Source: Legionellaceae bacterium
GTDB taxonomy: Bacteria; Pseudomonadota; Gammaproteobacteria; Legionellales; Legionellaceae
Direction: 5' to 3'
Assembly: GCA_029212505.1 (NCBI GenBank)
Contig: JARGOS010000001.1
Span: 1-64,000 of the forward strand
Length of the DNA stretch: 64,000 nt
The number at the start of each line of letters is the position of its first letter. Positions within the stretch are counted from its first letter, which is position 1. This document shows, piece by piece, positions 31,535 through 39,856 of this stretch. The notes beneath the pieces are model-generated. The model was not told where the DNA came from. It did no database searches and saw only the letters and a program-made list of their open reading frames with translations. A program made the translations under genes and the position numbers.

Positions 31535-32167
31535 ATGAATCGTACCATGCGTCGTGAATTCTTTGAGCGACTTTCAAATCAAAACCCTCATCCTACGACT
31601 GAACTTACGTATCATTCTGATTTTGAATTGCTTATTGCTGTGATTTTATCAGCGCAAACAACCGACGTTCGTGTGAATCTTGTAACGCCGGCTTTGTTTT
31701 CTGTTGCAAATACCCCTGCGGCAATGCATGCATTAGGAGAAGAGCAGCTCAAGCACTATATTAAAAGCATCGGCTTGTTTAATAGCAAAGCGGTTAATAT
31801 TATTAAAACGTGTGAGCTTTTGGTTAAACAGCATCATGGCGAAGTTCCACGAACGCGTGAAGCTTTAGAGGCCCTTCCCGGAGTTGGTCGAAAAACAGCA
31901 AACGTCGTGCTCAACACAGCGTTTGGTGAGCCCACGATGGCGGTCGATACGCATATTTTTCGTGTCGCCAATCGTACGGGCTTGGCGAAAGGAAAAAACC
32001 CGCTTGCGGTAGAGCAAGGCTTAATTAAAAATATCCCAATAGAATTTCTAAAAGACGCGCATCATTGGATGATTTTACATGGACGCTATGTGTGTACAGC
32101 ACGTAAGCCCAAATGCGCCTCATGTCTTGTGCGTGATTTATGTTCTTATTCAGATAAAAATATTTGA
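31535..32167 (+). CDS. nth: endonuclease III
   Basis: A bifunctional DNA glycosylase/AP lyase that removes oxidised pyrimidines in base excision repair. The 210-residue protein has the helix-hairpin-helix LPGVGRKTANVV with the catalytic lysine near residue 120, the catalytic aspartate in VDTHIFRVANR near 138, and a C-terminal iron-sulfur cluster motif CX6CX2CX5C (CTARKPKCASCLVRDLC). Length matches E. coli Nth (211). No clear ribosome site is seen before the ATG. Confidence 0.97.
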   Translation: MNRTMRREFFERLSNQNPHPTTELTYHSDFELLIAVILSAQTTDVRVNLVTPALFSVANTPAAMHALGEEQLKHYIKSIGLFNSKAVNIIKTCELLVKQHHGEVPRTREALEALPGVGRKTANVVLNTAFGEPTMAVDTHIFRVANRTGLAKGKNPLAVEQGLIKNIPIEFLKDAHHWMILHGRYVCTARKPKCASCLVRDLCSYSDKNI

Positions 32168-32194
32168 TAGGATGTTTAAAGCTTATTTTTCCGT

Positions 32195-32200
32195 TATAAT
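32195..32200 (+). promoter_or_regulatory. candidate -10 for ssb
   Basis: A perfect TATAAT lies 36 bases before the ssb start. No good -35 stands at 16-18 bases (TTGATA is 25 bases upstream), so this is only a candidate. Confidence 0.4.
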
Positions 32201-32235
32201 CTGTTTCCAATCTATCGCATCTATGGAGAATTAAA

Positions 32236-32700
32236 ATGGCACGTGGCGTAAATAAAGTTACTTTAATAGGAAATATCGGCGCAGATCCCGATCTGAGATA
32301 CATGCCGAATGGTAATGCAGCAACAACCCTTTCGTTAGCAACCAGTGAGTCTTGGAAGGATAAACAAACCGGTGAGCGTCAAGAACGCACAGAATGGCAC
32401 CGTGTGGTTTGCTTTAATCGTTTGGGCGAAATTGCTGGTGAGTATGTAAAAAAGGGCTCTAAGCTTTATGTTGAAGGCAGCATTCGCACACGTAAGTGGA
32501 AAGATCAGCAAGGTGCCGATCGTTACACAACCGAGATTGTTGCTTCGGATATTCAAATGTTGGATTCTAAAGGTTCGGTTTCTGGTGATTACGCCGATAT
32601 GGATCAATCAGCTGGTCGGGCTCAACCTGCAGCGCAAGCTAAACCTAAAGCAGCACCGCAGGAATCATTTGAAGCTTTGGACGATGATATCCCGTTCTAA
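32236..32700 (+). CDS. ssb: single-stranded DNA-binding protein
   Basis: SSB coats single-stranded DNA and recruits repair and replication proteins by its tail. The 154-residue protein begins [20 protein letters not shown], has the OB fold to about residue 112 (with the [16 protein letters not shown] motif), a Gln/Ala/Lys linker and the conserved acidic tip DDDIPF. A TATGGAG site precedes the start, and a terminator follows. Confidence 0.98.
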   Translation: MARGVNKVTLIGNIGADPDLRYMPNGNAATTLSLATSESWKDKQTGERQERTEWHRVVCFNRLGEIAGEYVKKGSKLYVEGSIRTRKWKDQQGADRYTTEIVASDIQMLDSKGSVSGDYADMDQSAGRAQPAAQAKPKAAPQESFEALDDDIPF

Positions 32701-32739
32701 GCCAATCATTCTACATGATGACAATGATGACAATGATGA

Positions 32740-32776
32740 CACATCTCGCCAACTGTTTGCGGGATGTGTTTTTTTT
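32740..32776 (+). terminator. intrinsic terminator after ssb
   Basis: A ten-pair stem CACATCTCGC (32740-32749) / GCGGGATGTG (32759-32768, one G-U pair) with a nine-base loop is followed by nine T residues counted from the end of the stem. Just before it is a short direct repeat of ATGATGACA (three units, 32716-32739). It separates ssb from the convergent transporter gene. Confidence 0.9.
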
Positions 32777-32790
32777 AAATTTTATAATTC

Positions 32791-33981
32791 TTAATTAATC
32801 ACGGGTTGTTGAGCTACCGGCTTTTTCTTCATCGACGTTGCAACATAGAGCCACACTGAAGCCATTAAGGCATTGACGATAAAAATACCTGAGTTTCCGT
32901 AATGCTGATATAATAAACCCGCCAAGCTTCCGCCTGTAAAAATACCTAAAAATTGACTGCTGGAGTATACACCCATTGCCGTACCCTTATTTTTGGGATT
33001 CGTCCGTTTAGACACCAGTGAAGGTAACATGGCTTCGAGGGCATTAAACGCCAAAAAGTACACAAACATAAGGCTGCAAAATCCTACCCAGGGCAGCGTG
33101 TGTTGCGCGAGTAGCGCCTGAGATAACCCCATGAGCCCAACCGAAAGTAAGAAAACAAGCTTTGTTTGACCTCGTTTTTCTGCAAATAAAATTAACGGCA
33201 CCGCAGCAAAAAAAGCAATCACAAGCATGGGGAGATAAAAATGCCACAAAGCTGTGATTTGATGTGCTGTGATTGCCGCATTCAAACGAAGTGGTAACAC
33301 AAAAAAAGTCGCCGTTAGCATGGCGTGTTGACAAAAAATACCAAGATTTAAACGTTGAAGCTCGGTTTGTTGAATGACTTCACGCAAGCGCGTCCGGTAA
33401 GATGTTGTATGCAGCTCGGGCACGGCTTGAGGCTTGGGAACGACAAAGCAAATAAGCAGGAGCCCTAAACATGCCAGTACAATCGTTACCATAAATAATC
33501 CTGAAAGGCCTGTGTGCTGGGCAAGCGGTGGGCTAATAATAAACGCCAAATTAAACGACAAACCAATGCTACCACCAATCACGGCCATGGACGATGTGCG
33601 CTTTGATTCGGGCGTTAAGTCAGCTAAAAGCGCCATAAGTACACTTCCAATTGCACCCATGCCTTGCAAGGTTCTTGCAATCATCATACCTATCATGGAG
33701 TGTGTGGTGGCACCCAGGATACTGCCTAAGGCAAGCAGCATCAGTCCGGCAATAATCAAAGGCTTTCGACCGTAGCGGTCGGAGAGTAATCCAAAAGGTA
33801 TTTGAAGTAGGCCTTGGCTTAAGCCGTAGCTACCCAGTGCCAACCCTATTAAAGCCGGTGTTGCGCCGCTCAAGTTGCCTGCATACAGTGAGAAAACCGG
33901 AATCAGTAAGAATAAACCTAACATACGGCATGAAAATATGGCGGCAATGGGGAGTACAGTTCGTAACCAAGTTGATTTCAT
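32791..33981 (-). CDS. major facilitator superfamily transporter, YajR-like
   Basis: A predicted 12-helix inner-membrane transporter of about 396 residues. The first half resembles E. coli YajR: SCRMLGLFLLIPVFSLYAG, the loop motif GLLSDRYGRKPLI between helices 2 and 3, and MALLADLTPESKRT. The C-terminal YAM domain of YajR is absent. Substrate is unknown. I prefer the start MKSTWLRTVLPI at 33981; in-frame starts at 33993 and 34071 are possible and none has a clear ribosome site. It is divergent from the lipid operon starting at 34134. Confidence 0.85.
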   Translation of the reverse strand: MKSTWLRTVLPIAAIFSCRMLGLFLLIPVFSLYAGNLSGATPALIGLALGSYGLSQGLLQIPFGLLSDRYGRKPLIIAGLMLLALGSILGATTHSMIGMMIARTLQGMGAIGSVLMALLADLTPESKRTSSMAVIGGSIGLSFNLAFIISPPLAQHTGLSGLFMVTIVLACLGLLLICFVVPKPQAVPELHTTSYRTRLREVIQQTELQRLNLGIFCQHAMLTATFFVLPLRLNAAITAHQITALWHFYLPMLVIAFFAAVPLILFAEKRGQTKLVFLLSVGLMGLSQALLAQHTLPWVGFCSLMFVYFLAFNALEAMLPSLVSKRTNPKNKGTAMGVYSSSQFLGIFTGGSLAGLLYQHYGNSGIFIVNALMASVWLYVATSMKKKPVAQQPVIN

Positions 33982-34133
33982 AAATAATGGCATTGGGTCG
34001 TAAAACGATGTGCAGATGGTACAAAGAATAAGCTTTAAAGTAAAGCTTTTCTTGGTTTTTGATGAAAACATGAATTGACATGAGAGGTTTGGTCACGGTA
34101 GCCTTGGGCCATTTTGAGGCAAAGGAGATGAGC

Positions 34134-34892
34134 ATGTCGGAATTATTATTGGCGAACCGTGTGGCACTGATTACGGGCGGTGCACGTGGGATTGGTCGAG
34201 CAACGGCACTTAAATTAGCACGTGCTGGGGCTGATATAGCCATTGTTTATTTTAATAGTTCGGATGAAGCTGACCTTGTTGTGAAAGAAATCGAAGCGCT
34301 AGGGCGTCGCGCTGTAGCATTTCAAGCTAACGTTGCTGATCACGCTTCCGTCAAAGATTTATTTAAAGCATTTAAAACGTATTTTGATAGCCTTGATATT
34401 TTAGTGAGTAATGCTGCAAGTGGTGTGCTCAAGCCAGCACTCAAAATGTCGACCAAGCACTGGCGTTGGTGCATGGAAACCAATGCACTGGCTCTAAATC
34501 ATTTGGTAACGGAAGCACGGCCGTTGATGCCACAAGGTTCGAGTGTGGTGGCGTTATCAAGCTTGGGTGCTGCACGTGCCATTCCTAATTATGCCTTTAT
34601 TGGTGCATCTAAAGCCGCCCTGGAAGCGCTGGTACGTTCGTTAAGTCTTGAGCTCGCACCCGACGGTATTCGTATTAATACGCTATCGGCCGGTGTGGTT
34701 GATACCGATGCCTTAAAACATTTCCCTAATCGTGAGCACTTACTGGACGAAGCTGAATCACGTTCACTTATTGGGCGCACGATGACACCCGATGATGTGG
34801 CTGATGGCGTGTATTTGTTGTGCTTGCCTGAGGCCCGGCTTTTGATGGGGCAAACGTTGTTTCTTGATGCCGGTTTTTCTGTCACAGGATAA
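34134..34892 (+). CDS. fabL: FabL-type enoyl-[acyl-carrier-protein] reductase (SDR family)
   Basis: Predicted to reduce enoyl-ACP to acyl-ACP with NADPH, the last step of a fatty-acid elongation cycle. The 252-residue SDR has the cofactor motif GGARGIGRA near residue 14, NAAS near 90, and the active-site pair in YAFIGASKAALEAL; the Tyr-X6-Lys spacing is that of enoyl reductases rather than ketoreductases (Tyr-X3-Lys). The DTDALKHFPNRE segment matches what I recall of B. subtilis FabL. The ATG at 34134 has AGGAG six bases upstream. It precedes a carrier protein, dehydratase and ketosynthases, so it likely serves a dedicated lipid pathway. Confidence 0.87.
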   Translation: MSELLLANRVALITGGARGIGRATALKLARAGADIAIVYFNSSDEADLVVKEIEALGRRAVAFQANVADHASVKDLFKAFKTYFDSLDILVSNAASGVLKPALKMSTKHWRWCMETNALALNHLVTEARPLMPQGSSVVALSSLGAARAIPNYAFIGASKAALEALVRSLSLELAPDGIRINTLSAGVVDTDALKHFPNREHLLDEAESRSLIGRTMTPDDVADGVYLLCLPEARLLMGQTLFLDAGFSVTG

Positions 34893-34929
34893 GTCGATAA
34901 TTATCATGCCATGCTGGAAAAACTTGTGC

Positions 34930-34935
34930 TACAAT
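34930..34935 (+). promoter_or_regulatory. candidate extended -10 before the acyl carrier protein gene
   Basis: TGCTACAAT (TG at -14/-15 plus TACAAT) lies 40 bases before the carrier protein start, in the 82-base gap after fabL. No matching -35 is seen. It could give the downstream five genes their own promoter. Confidence 0.35.
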
Positions 34936-34974
34936 TCGGAGCTTTCTAAACCTGTTGATGCGTAAGGGATTGTG

Positions 34975-35391
34975 ATGATGAATGTAGAAAACGTTTACCC
35001 AAAAGTTCAAGAAATTATTGCCGATGTATTGGTGATTGATGAAGCCGATGTAAGCTTAAATTCACGCTTAATTGCTGATTTGGGTGCTGAGTCGATTGAT
35101 TTTCTTGATTTGGTGTTTCAACTTGAAAAAGAATTTTCAGTTAAAATTCCACGCGGCCAACTTGAAAAAAATGCACGTGGTACTTTATCTGAAGAAGAGT
35201 TTGAGTCAGGCGGTGTTTTAACAGCCGAAGGCATGGTCGCTTTAAAAAATTACTTAAACGAAGTGCCCGAAGAGCATTTTACACCCAATCTCAAAGTCAA
35301 CGAGATCCCTATGCTTTTTACGGTAGAAACATTTTGTAAATTGATTATTGCAGCAAAGGCGGCGCAACCTGCAGAAGCTGCAACGGCCTAA
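34975..35391 (+). CDS. specialised acyl carrier protein (AcpXL-like) with an insertion
   Basis: Carries growing acyl chains on a phosphopantetheine arm. The attachment site is the serine in DLGAESIDFLDLVFQLE near residue 42. At about 138 residues it is far longer than housekeeping ACP (78); the extra residues, roughly 60-110, fall between helix II and the last helix and include EEEFESGGVLTAEGMVALKN. Start codons at 34972 (GTG), 34975 and 34978 are all possible; AAGGGA at 34964-34969 favours the ATGs. Followed after three bases by the dehydratase gene. By context it resembles the AcpXL carrier of very-long-chain lipid A fatty acids. Confidence 0.88.
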   Translation: MMNVENVYPKVQEIIADVLVIDEADVSLNSRLIADLGAESIDFLDLVFQLEKEFSVKIPRGQLEKNARGTLSEEEFESGGVLTAEGMVALKNYLNEVPEEHFTPNLKVNEIPMLFTVETFCKLIIAAKAAQPAEAATA

Positions 35392-35394
35392 ATC

Positions 35395-36306
35395 ATGCAT
35401 TTTTTATTTGTCGATCGTATTCTTGCGTTAACGCCAGGTGGGGTAACGCAAGGAATTAAGCACATAACGCCCGATGATTATTATCTGTGTCTTGATGAGC
35501 AAAACAGGCGTTATTTTGTTCCGTCTTTAGTTGGCGAGACCGTTGGGCAATTGGCAGCTTGGAACGTGATGATGAGTCATGACTTCACGAAGCGGCCTGT
35601 GGCTGGGATTGCCGAGCGTGCAACGCTGCATCGGCCGGTTTATGTGGGGGAGACGCTTCAGCTTGAAACGACACTTGATGCCTTGGATGATTCGGCCGTG
35701 CAGTATCACGGAACGGCTCGTGTGGGTGATGAGGTTGTGTTTGAGCTAACCGGTGCGTTGGGTCCGCTTTTGCCGATGGATGATTTTATTGATGTCGATG
35801 TGGTGCGTACACAATTTGATGAGCTTAATTTACATCAATCCGATGCGTTATCTCATGAACTGCTTTTGCGTGCGCCATTGCCATTCGGCGAGTCTTCAGC
35901 GGGTAAATTACATCATGTAAATGGATTGGTGCAGTTTGACCGAATTTTAGAGCATGAGCTGGGTGTTTGTATTACGGCAGAAAAATGCATTACACGCGCG
36001 GCACCCTATTTTCCTGACCATTTCCCTAAAAAACCGGTTTTACCCATGACCATATTGCTTGAGTGCGTGATGAACCTTGGGCGGTATTTTGTGGATCAGC
36101 TCGTGTTTGATAAAGCGTATCGTGTGCAGTGTGTGCAACGGATCAAAATGAGTGATTTTGTTACGCCAGGTGCGGTATTAAGTGCAACTTTAAAATTAAA
36201 ATCTCAAAATAACGGCGAGCTCGTGCTTACGTGCCGTGTCAGTAGCTTCGGTAAGCGGGTGTGTGTCATGGAATTGGTTATGGTTGAAGTGAAGGAGATA
36301 GCATGA
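35395..36306 (+). CDS. double-hotdog 3-hydroxyacyl-ACP dehydratase-like protein
   Basis: Predicted to dehydrate 3-hydroxyacyl-ACP in the same pathway (FabZXL position). The 303-residue protein appears to contain two FabA/FabZ-like hotdog folds: one over residues 1-130 (start MHFLFVDRILALTPGG, YFVPSLVGETVGQLAAWNVM) and one over 160-300. The second keeps a FabZ-like HFPKKPVLPMTILLE active-site helix with the histidine; the first lacks the histidine. FabZ itself is a single-domain protein of about 150 residues, so this is a duplication or fusion. The stop overlaps the next start (ATGA). Confidence 0.8.
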   Translation: MHFLFVDRILALTPGGVTQGIKHITPDDYYLCLDEQNRRYFVPSLVGETVGQLAAWNVMMSHDFTKRPVAGIAERATLHRPVYVGETLQLETTLDALDDSAVQYHGTARVGDEVVFELTGALGPLLPMDDFIDVDVVRTQFDELNLHQSDALSHELLLRAPLPFGESSAGKLHHVNGLVQFDRILEHELGVCITAEKCITRAAPYFPDHFPKKPVLPMTILLECVMNLGRYFVDQLVFDKAYRVQCVQRIKMSDFVTPGAVLSATLKLKSQNNGELVLTCRVSSFGKRVCVMELVMVEVKEIA

Positions 36307-37604
36307 AGCAACGGCGCGTTGCCATTACGGGGATTGGTGTGGTATCGCCTTTGGGGCATGATGCGCGTAGCACATGGCAGGGGCTTATGACGGGGCGTTC
36401 AGGCATGGGGGTGATTCAACAATTTGATGCCTCGGGCTTTCCTGTGCATTTTGCGGCTGAAGTCACAAATTATACGCCGCGGGCGGTTGATTCGGGTAAA
36501 CATCATCGTTTTGCTATGCCGTTTACGCAGTTTGCACTGGACGCCGCAACAGAAGCGCTTGAAGATGCGGGCATTCATCCTAAAACTGTCGCTGATAACG
36601 CTCGATTTGGGCTTGTAGCGGGAAGTGGCATGATGACCGGTGATTTTGATCATCTTAGTCGGTTTCAGCAAACCGCAGCACCGGATGGTGCGGTGGATTG
36701 GAACGCATTGCAGCAGCAAGGGGACGCCTTTTATCGTTTAAACGATTTTGGACGAACAGCTTCAAACAGCGGTCTTTCTTTACTGATTCAAGAGTTTGGC
36801 ATCACCGGTTATGCGAACTCGGTGCATACTGCGTGTGCTTCTGGAGGCCAGGCGCTTGGGCTTGCCATGCAAGTGATTCGGCGGGGTGAAGCGGATTATA
36901 TGCTCGCCGGTGGTTTTGACTCCATGATTAATCCATTAGGCGTTTCAAGCTTTTGTTTGCTTGGCGCGTTATCTTCGTATAACGAAACACCCGAAACGGC
37001 GAGTCGCCCTTTTGATGGCTCACGGAATGGGTTTGTTTTAGGTGAAGGCTCAGCATTTTTAGTGCTTGAATCGTGGGAGAAAGCGAAAGCACGTGGTGCA
37101 AAAATTTATGCTGAACTTGCTGGTGAAGGCAATACCTTGAGTTCTTATCGTATTACAGATTCACATCCTGATGGTGATGGTGCGAGTCAAGCCATTCAAG
37201 GCGCGCTTGCTGATGCGGGGGTGCAAGCTTCAGATGTTGATTATATTAATGCGCACGGCACGTCGACCAAAATGAATGACTTAAGCGAAACCAATGCGAT
37301 TAAAGCCGTATTCGGTGAGCGAGCGTATAAACTTCCGGTGAGTTCAACCAAGAGTCAAACGGGGCATTTGATTGCTGCTGCAGGAGCCATCGAAGCCGCA
37401 ATCTCAGTATTAGCCATTAAGCATGCAACGGTCCCGATGACGAAAAATCAAACCACGCCCGACCCGGCGTGTGATTTAGATTATGTTGCCGAAGGTACAC
37501 GTGAAAAATCACTCGGTGTGGTGCTGTCAAATTCATTTGGATTTGGAGGAACCAACAGCTGTTTGCTGTTTAAGCATCCTGAATTTGAGAGGGGGCGAAC
37601 ATGA
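36303..37604 (+). CDS. beta-ketoacyl-ACP synthase, FabF-type, catalytic triad intact
   Basis: Condenses malonyl-ACP with acyl-ACP to lengthen the chain. The 433-residue protein has the thiolase fold with Cys in VHTACASGGQALG near residue 179, the first histidine in NAHGTSTKMND near 319 and the second in KSQTGHLIAAAGA near 355, so it should be active. It overlaps its neighbours on both sides by four bases (ATGA), and is followed by a second, cysteine-less ketosynthase, a pairing like FabF1XL/FabF2XL or type II polyketide KS-alpha/KS-beta. Confidence 0.93.
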   Translation: MKQRRVAITGIGVVSPLGHDARSTWQGLMTGRSGMGVIQQFDASGFPVHFAAEVTNYTPRAVDSGKHHRFAMPFTQFALDAATEALEDAGIHPKTVADNARFGLVAGSGMMTGDFDHLSRFQQTAAPDGAVDWNALQQQGDAFYRLNDFGRTASNSGLSLLIQEFGITGYANSVHTACASGGQALGLAMQVIRRGEADYMLAGGFDSMINPLGVSSFCLLGALSSYNETPETASRPFDGSRNGFVLGEGSAFLVLESWEKAKARGAKIYAELAGEGNTLSSYRITDSHPDGDGASQAIQGALADAGVQASDVDYINAHGTSTKMNDLSETNAIKAVFGERAYKLPVSSTKSQTGHLIAAAGAIEAAISVLAIKHATVPMTKNQTTPDPACDLDYVAEGTREKSLGVVLSNSFGFGGTNSCLLFKHPEFERGRT

Positions 37605-38887
37605 GTGATTTAACACGCGTGATGATAACCGGTGTGGGGGCTGTGAGTGCATCGGGCATGAATATAGATGCGATGTGGGAAGCCATGCTCGCAGGGAATA
37701 CTGGCATTGATGAAATACAAAATGCGGATATATCCACATGGTCACATCGGCTCGGGGGTGAGCTGAAAGAATATAAGCCCGCCAAAATGCTGCCGGAGCG
37801 AAAATTATTAAAAGCTATTTCACGGCAAGATGTGTTAGGTATTTCGGCGGCCATGCAAGCCATCGAAGATAGCCAAGTATTACCGTACCGTGATGGTTTA
37901 GAAAACCCTACCGCCTTCAACGAAAAAACAGGGGTGTTTGTTGGCTCGCCAGGCAATAAATATTATCAGCAATATGATTTTTTGCCATTGATGGCTAAAA
38001 CTCAAAATAATATGCAAGCTTTTGGTGCAGAGTTGATGAATGAAGTTCACCCGATGTGGCTTTTGCGTATTTTGCCGAACAATGTTTTGGCGTATACCGG
38101 CATTACTTATGGCTTTAAAGGCGCAAACCATAACGTCGTGAATCATGCGACTGGAGGTATGCAAGCGTTGCTTGAGGCTTATCACGCTATTCAATCGGGT
38201 CAGGCTGACCGTGTTGTTGTGGTGGCTTACGATGTTGGAACGGATTTGCAAGCCTCGTTTTATTATGAGCGTTTAGGGCTCTTAAGTGCGCAGCACTTAA
38301 AACCGTTTGATATAGCTCATGACGGGACGATTTTAGCCGAAGGTGCAGCGGCAATCGTTCTTGAGTCTGAGGCCAGTGCCAAGGCACGCGGTGCGACGAC
38401 GTATGCCGAAATCACCGGCGGACTTGCTCGAACGGAAGGCTCGGGTTTGTTCTCAATTGAGGCTTCTGGTGATGCACTCACCGAGGTGTTGCGGCAAGCG
38501 CTCGACACTCAAAAAATCACGCCTGATAACTTAGCGTTTATCGTGGCCCATGGTAACGGAAATCCTAAATCAGATATTAGTGAAGCGCATGCAATCAACC
38601 GTATTCAGAGTGATTCATCTGTACCTGTGACAGGATTTAAGTGGGCGATGGGGCATACCTTATGCACCTCAGGCCTGATGGACGCGGCGTTAGCGGCAAA
38701 GGCTCTCAAAACACGCGTGCTACCCGGCATTGCAAATTTAGATACGCCTGCGAAGGCTTGCGAGCATTTAAATTTACTCACCAAGCCGCAAGAGCTGGGC
38801 AGCAACGCACAGCATGCCTTATTAATTAACCGCGGCTTTGGTAGCATGAATGTCGCTGTAACGATGAAAGCTTGTGACTACGCTTAG
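37601..38887 (+). CDS. ketosynthase-like protein lacking the catalytic cysteine (KS-beta/chain-length-factor type)
   Basis: A 428-residue FabF homologue. Aligning VVNHATGGMQALLEAY with the preceding gene's active-site segment puts alanine in place of the catalytic cysteine. The first histidine (VAHGNGNPKSD) and the GFKWAMGHTLCTSG lysine and histidine are kept. It cannot condense by the usual thioester route, so it may be a heterodimer partner that sets chain length, or a decarboxylase, as in KS-beta proteins. It starts with a four-base ATGA overlap behind a GAGGGGG site, and its end overlaps the acyltransferase by 14 bases. Confidence 0.87.
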   Translation: MSDLTRVMITGVGAVSASGMNIDAMWEAMLAGNTGIDEIQNADISTWSHRLGGELKEYKPAKMLPERKLLKAISRQDVLGISAAMQAIEDSQVLPYRDGLENPTAFNEKTGVFVGSPGNKYYQQYDFLPLMAKTQNNMQAFGAELMNEVHPMWLLRILPNNVLAYTGITYGFKGANHNVVNHATGGMQALLEAYHAIQSGQADRVVVVAYDVGTDLQASFYYERLGLLSAQHLKPFDIAHDGTILAEGAAAIVLESEASAKARGATTYAEITGGLARTEGSGLFSIEASGDALTEVLRQALDTQKITPDNLAFIVAHGNGNPKSDISEAHAINRIQSDSSVPVTGFKWAMGHTLCTSGLMDAALAAKALKTRVLPGIANLDTPAKACEHLNLLTKPQELGSNAQHALLINRGFGSMNVAVTMKACDYA

Positions 38888-39719
38888 TCAACAGATTGAC
38901 GCCTTGTCTGTTTCAACAACAGGGCGTTTTTTCTATCGATTTTTGCCGTATCGCAAACAAGTGATTTTGAATAATATTAACCATGTGTTTGGAGAGCAGT
39001 TAAGTCAGGCTCAAAAAAATCATTTGGTCAAAGCATTTTATTCGCATTTGGCACGCTCGATCAAAGAAACGATTCAATTACGTTTTATGAGTGAGCGTGA
39101 GTTATGTTCGCGTGTCGAAGTGCGGGGGCATGAGCGCTTGCTCGAAGTGGCTGCAGCAAACAAAGGTGTGCTTGTTTTGACGGGACATTTTGGAAGCTGG
39201 GAATTTGCTCCGATTGGAGGCATTGCCAATTTTAAGCAATTCCAAGGCCAGTTTCATTTTATTCGCCGCTTGATTGGGAATAAAACACTCGAGAAAATTT
39301 TGTTTCGGCGCTACTACCAAGCGGGCCTTCATGTGATTACGAAAGCCAATGCACTGCAGCATGTGACCGAAGCGTTAGAAAAAAATCACGCCGTGGTGTT
39401 TGTGCTTGATCAACATGCCTCGCTTGCCAATCGCGATGGAATTGCCGCCGAATTTTTTGGAAAAAAAGCAGGAACGTATCGAAGCCTCGCCACATTCTCA
39501 CGCAATACCGGTGTGCCGGTTGTGCCTGCCGCAAGTTACCGTTTGCCCAACGGCCGTCATGTGCTTGAATTTCATGAGGCGATTGCTTGGGAAGATAAGC
39601 CGGGTAATCAGGCAGCACTGTATCATAATACCTGTGCGTATAACCGCGCACTCGAGAAAATCATTCTAGCACATCCCGAGCAATGGTGGTGGTTACACCG
39701 GCGCTGGAAGCTGGATTGA
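38874..39719 (+). CDS. lysophospholipid acyltransferase family protein (LpxL/LpxXL-like)
   Basis: Predicted inner-membrane-associated enzyme that moves an acyl chain from ACP to lipid A or another lipid. The 281-residue protein has the motif GHFGSWE (catalytic His plus Glu, HX4E) near residue 103, then RIPLI-like HFIRRLIGNKTLEKI and the LDQHASLANRDGI segment, and ends WWWLHRRWK, a common LpxL-type ending (WWxHxRW). The start is GTG at 38874, within the end of the previous gene. It closes the six-gene operon and suggests that the product is transferred to lipid A. Confidence 0.88.
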   Translation: MTTLSQQIDALSVSTTGRFFYRFLPYRKQVILNNINHVFGEQLSQAQKNHLVKAFYSHLARSIKETIQLRFMSERELCSRVEVRGHERLLEVAAANKGVLVLTGHFGSWEFAPIGGIANFKQFQGQFHFIRRLIGNKTLEKILFRRYYQAGLHVITKANALQHVTEALEKNHAVVFVLDQHASLANRDGIAAEFFGKKAGTYRSLATFSRNTGVPVVPAASYRLPNGRHVLEFHEAIAWEDKPGNQAALYHNTCAYNRALEKIILAHPEQWWWLHRRWKLD

Positions 39720-39856
39720 TTTTATCAAGTGCATCATGTGTGATTTCTCGTTAGCCCTAAGCACACTGTAAACTTAAGTTGATCTATATATTTTCACATA
39801 GTCCTTTTTGTGGTAATGTATGCGCTATATTTAATTAATATTTAGGGGAGTTCCAG

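Noticed and set aside
32716-32739. Short tandem ATGATGACA repeats after ssb.
   Set aside because: Only about three short copies just before the terminator; no sign of function or array structure.
39820-39856. PmrA-box-like sequence before the first effector-like gene.
   Set aside because: Only one half-site is present, so it is not reported as a regulatory feature.
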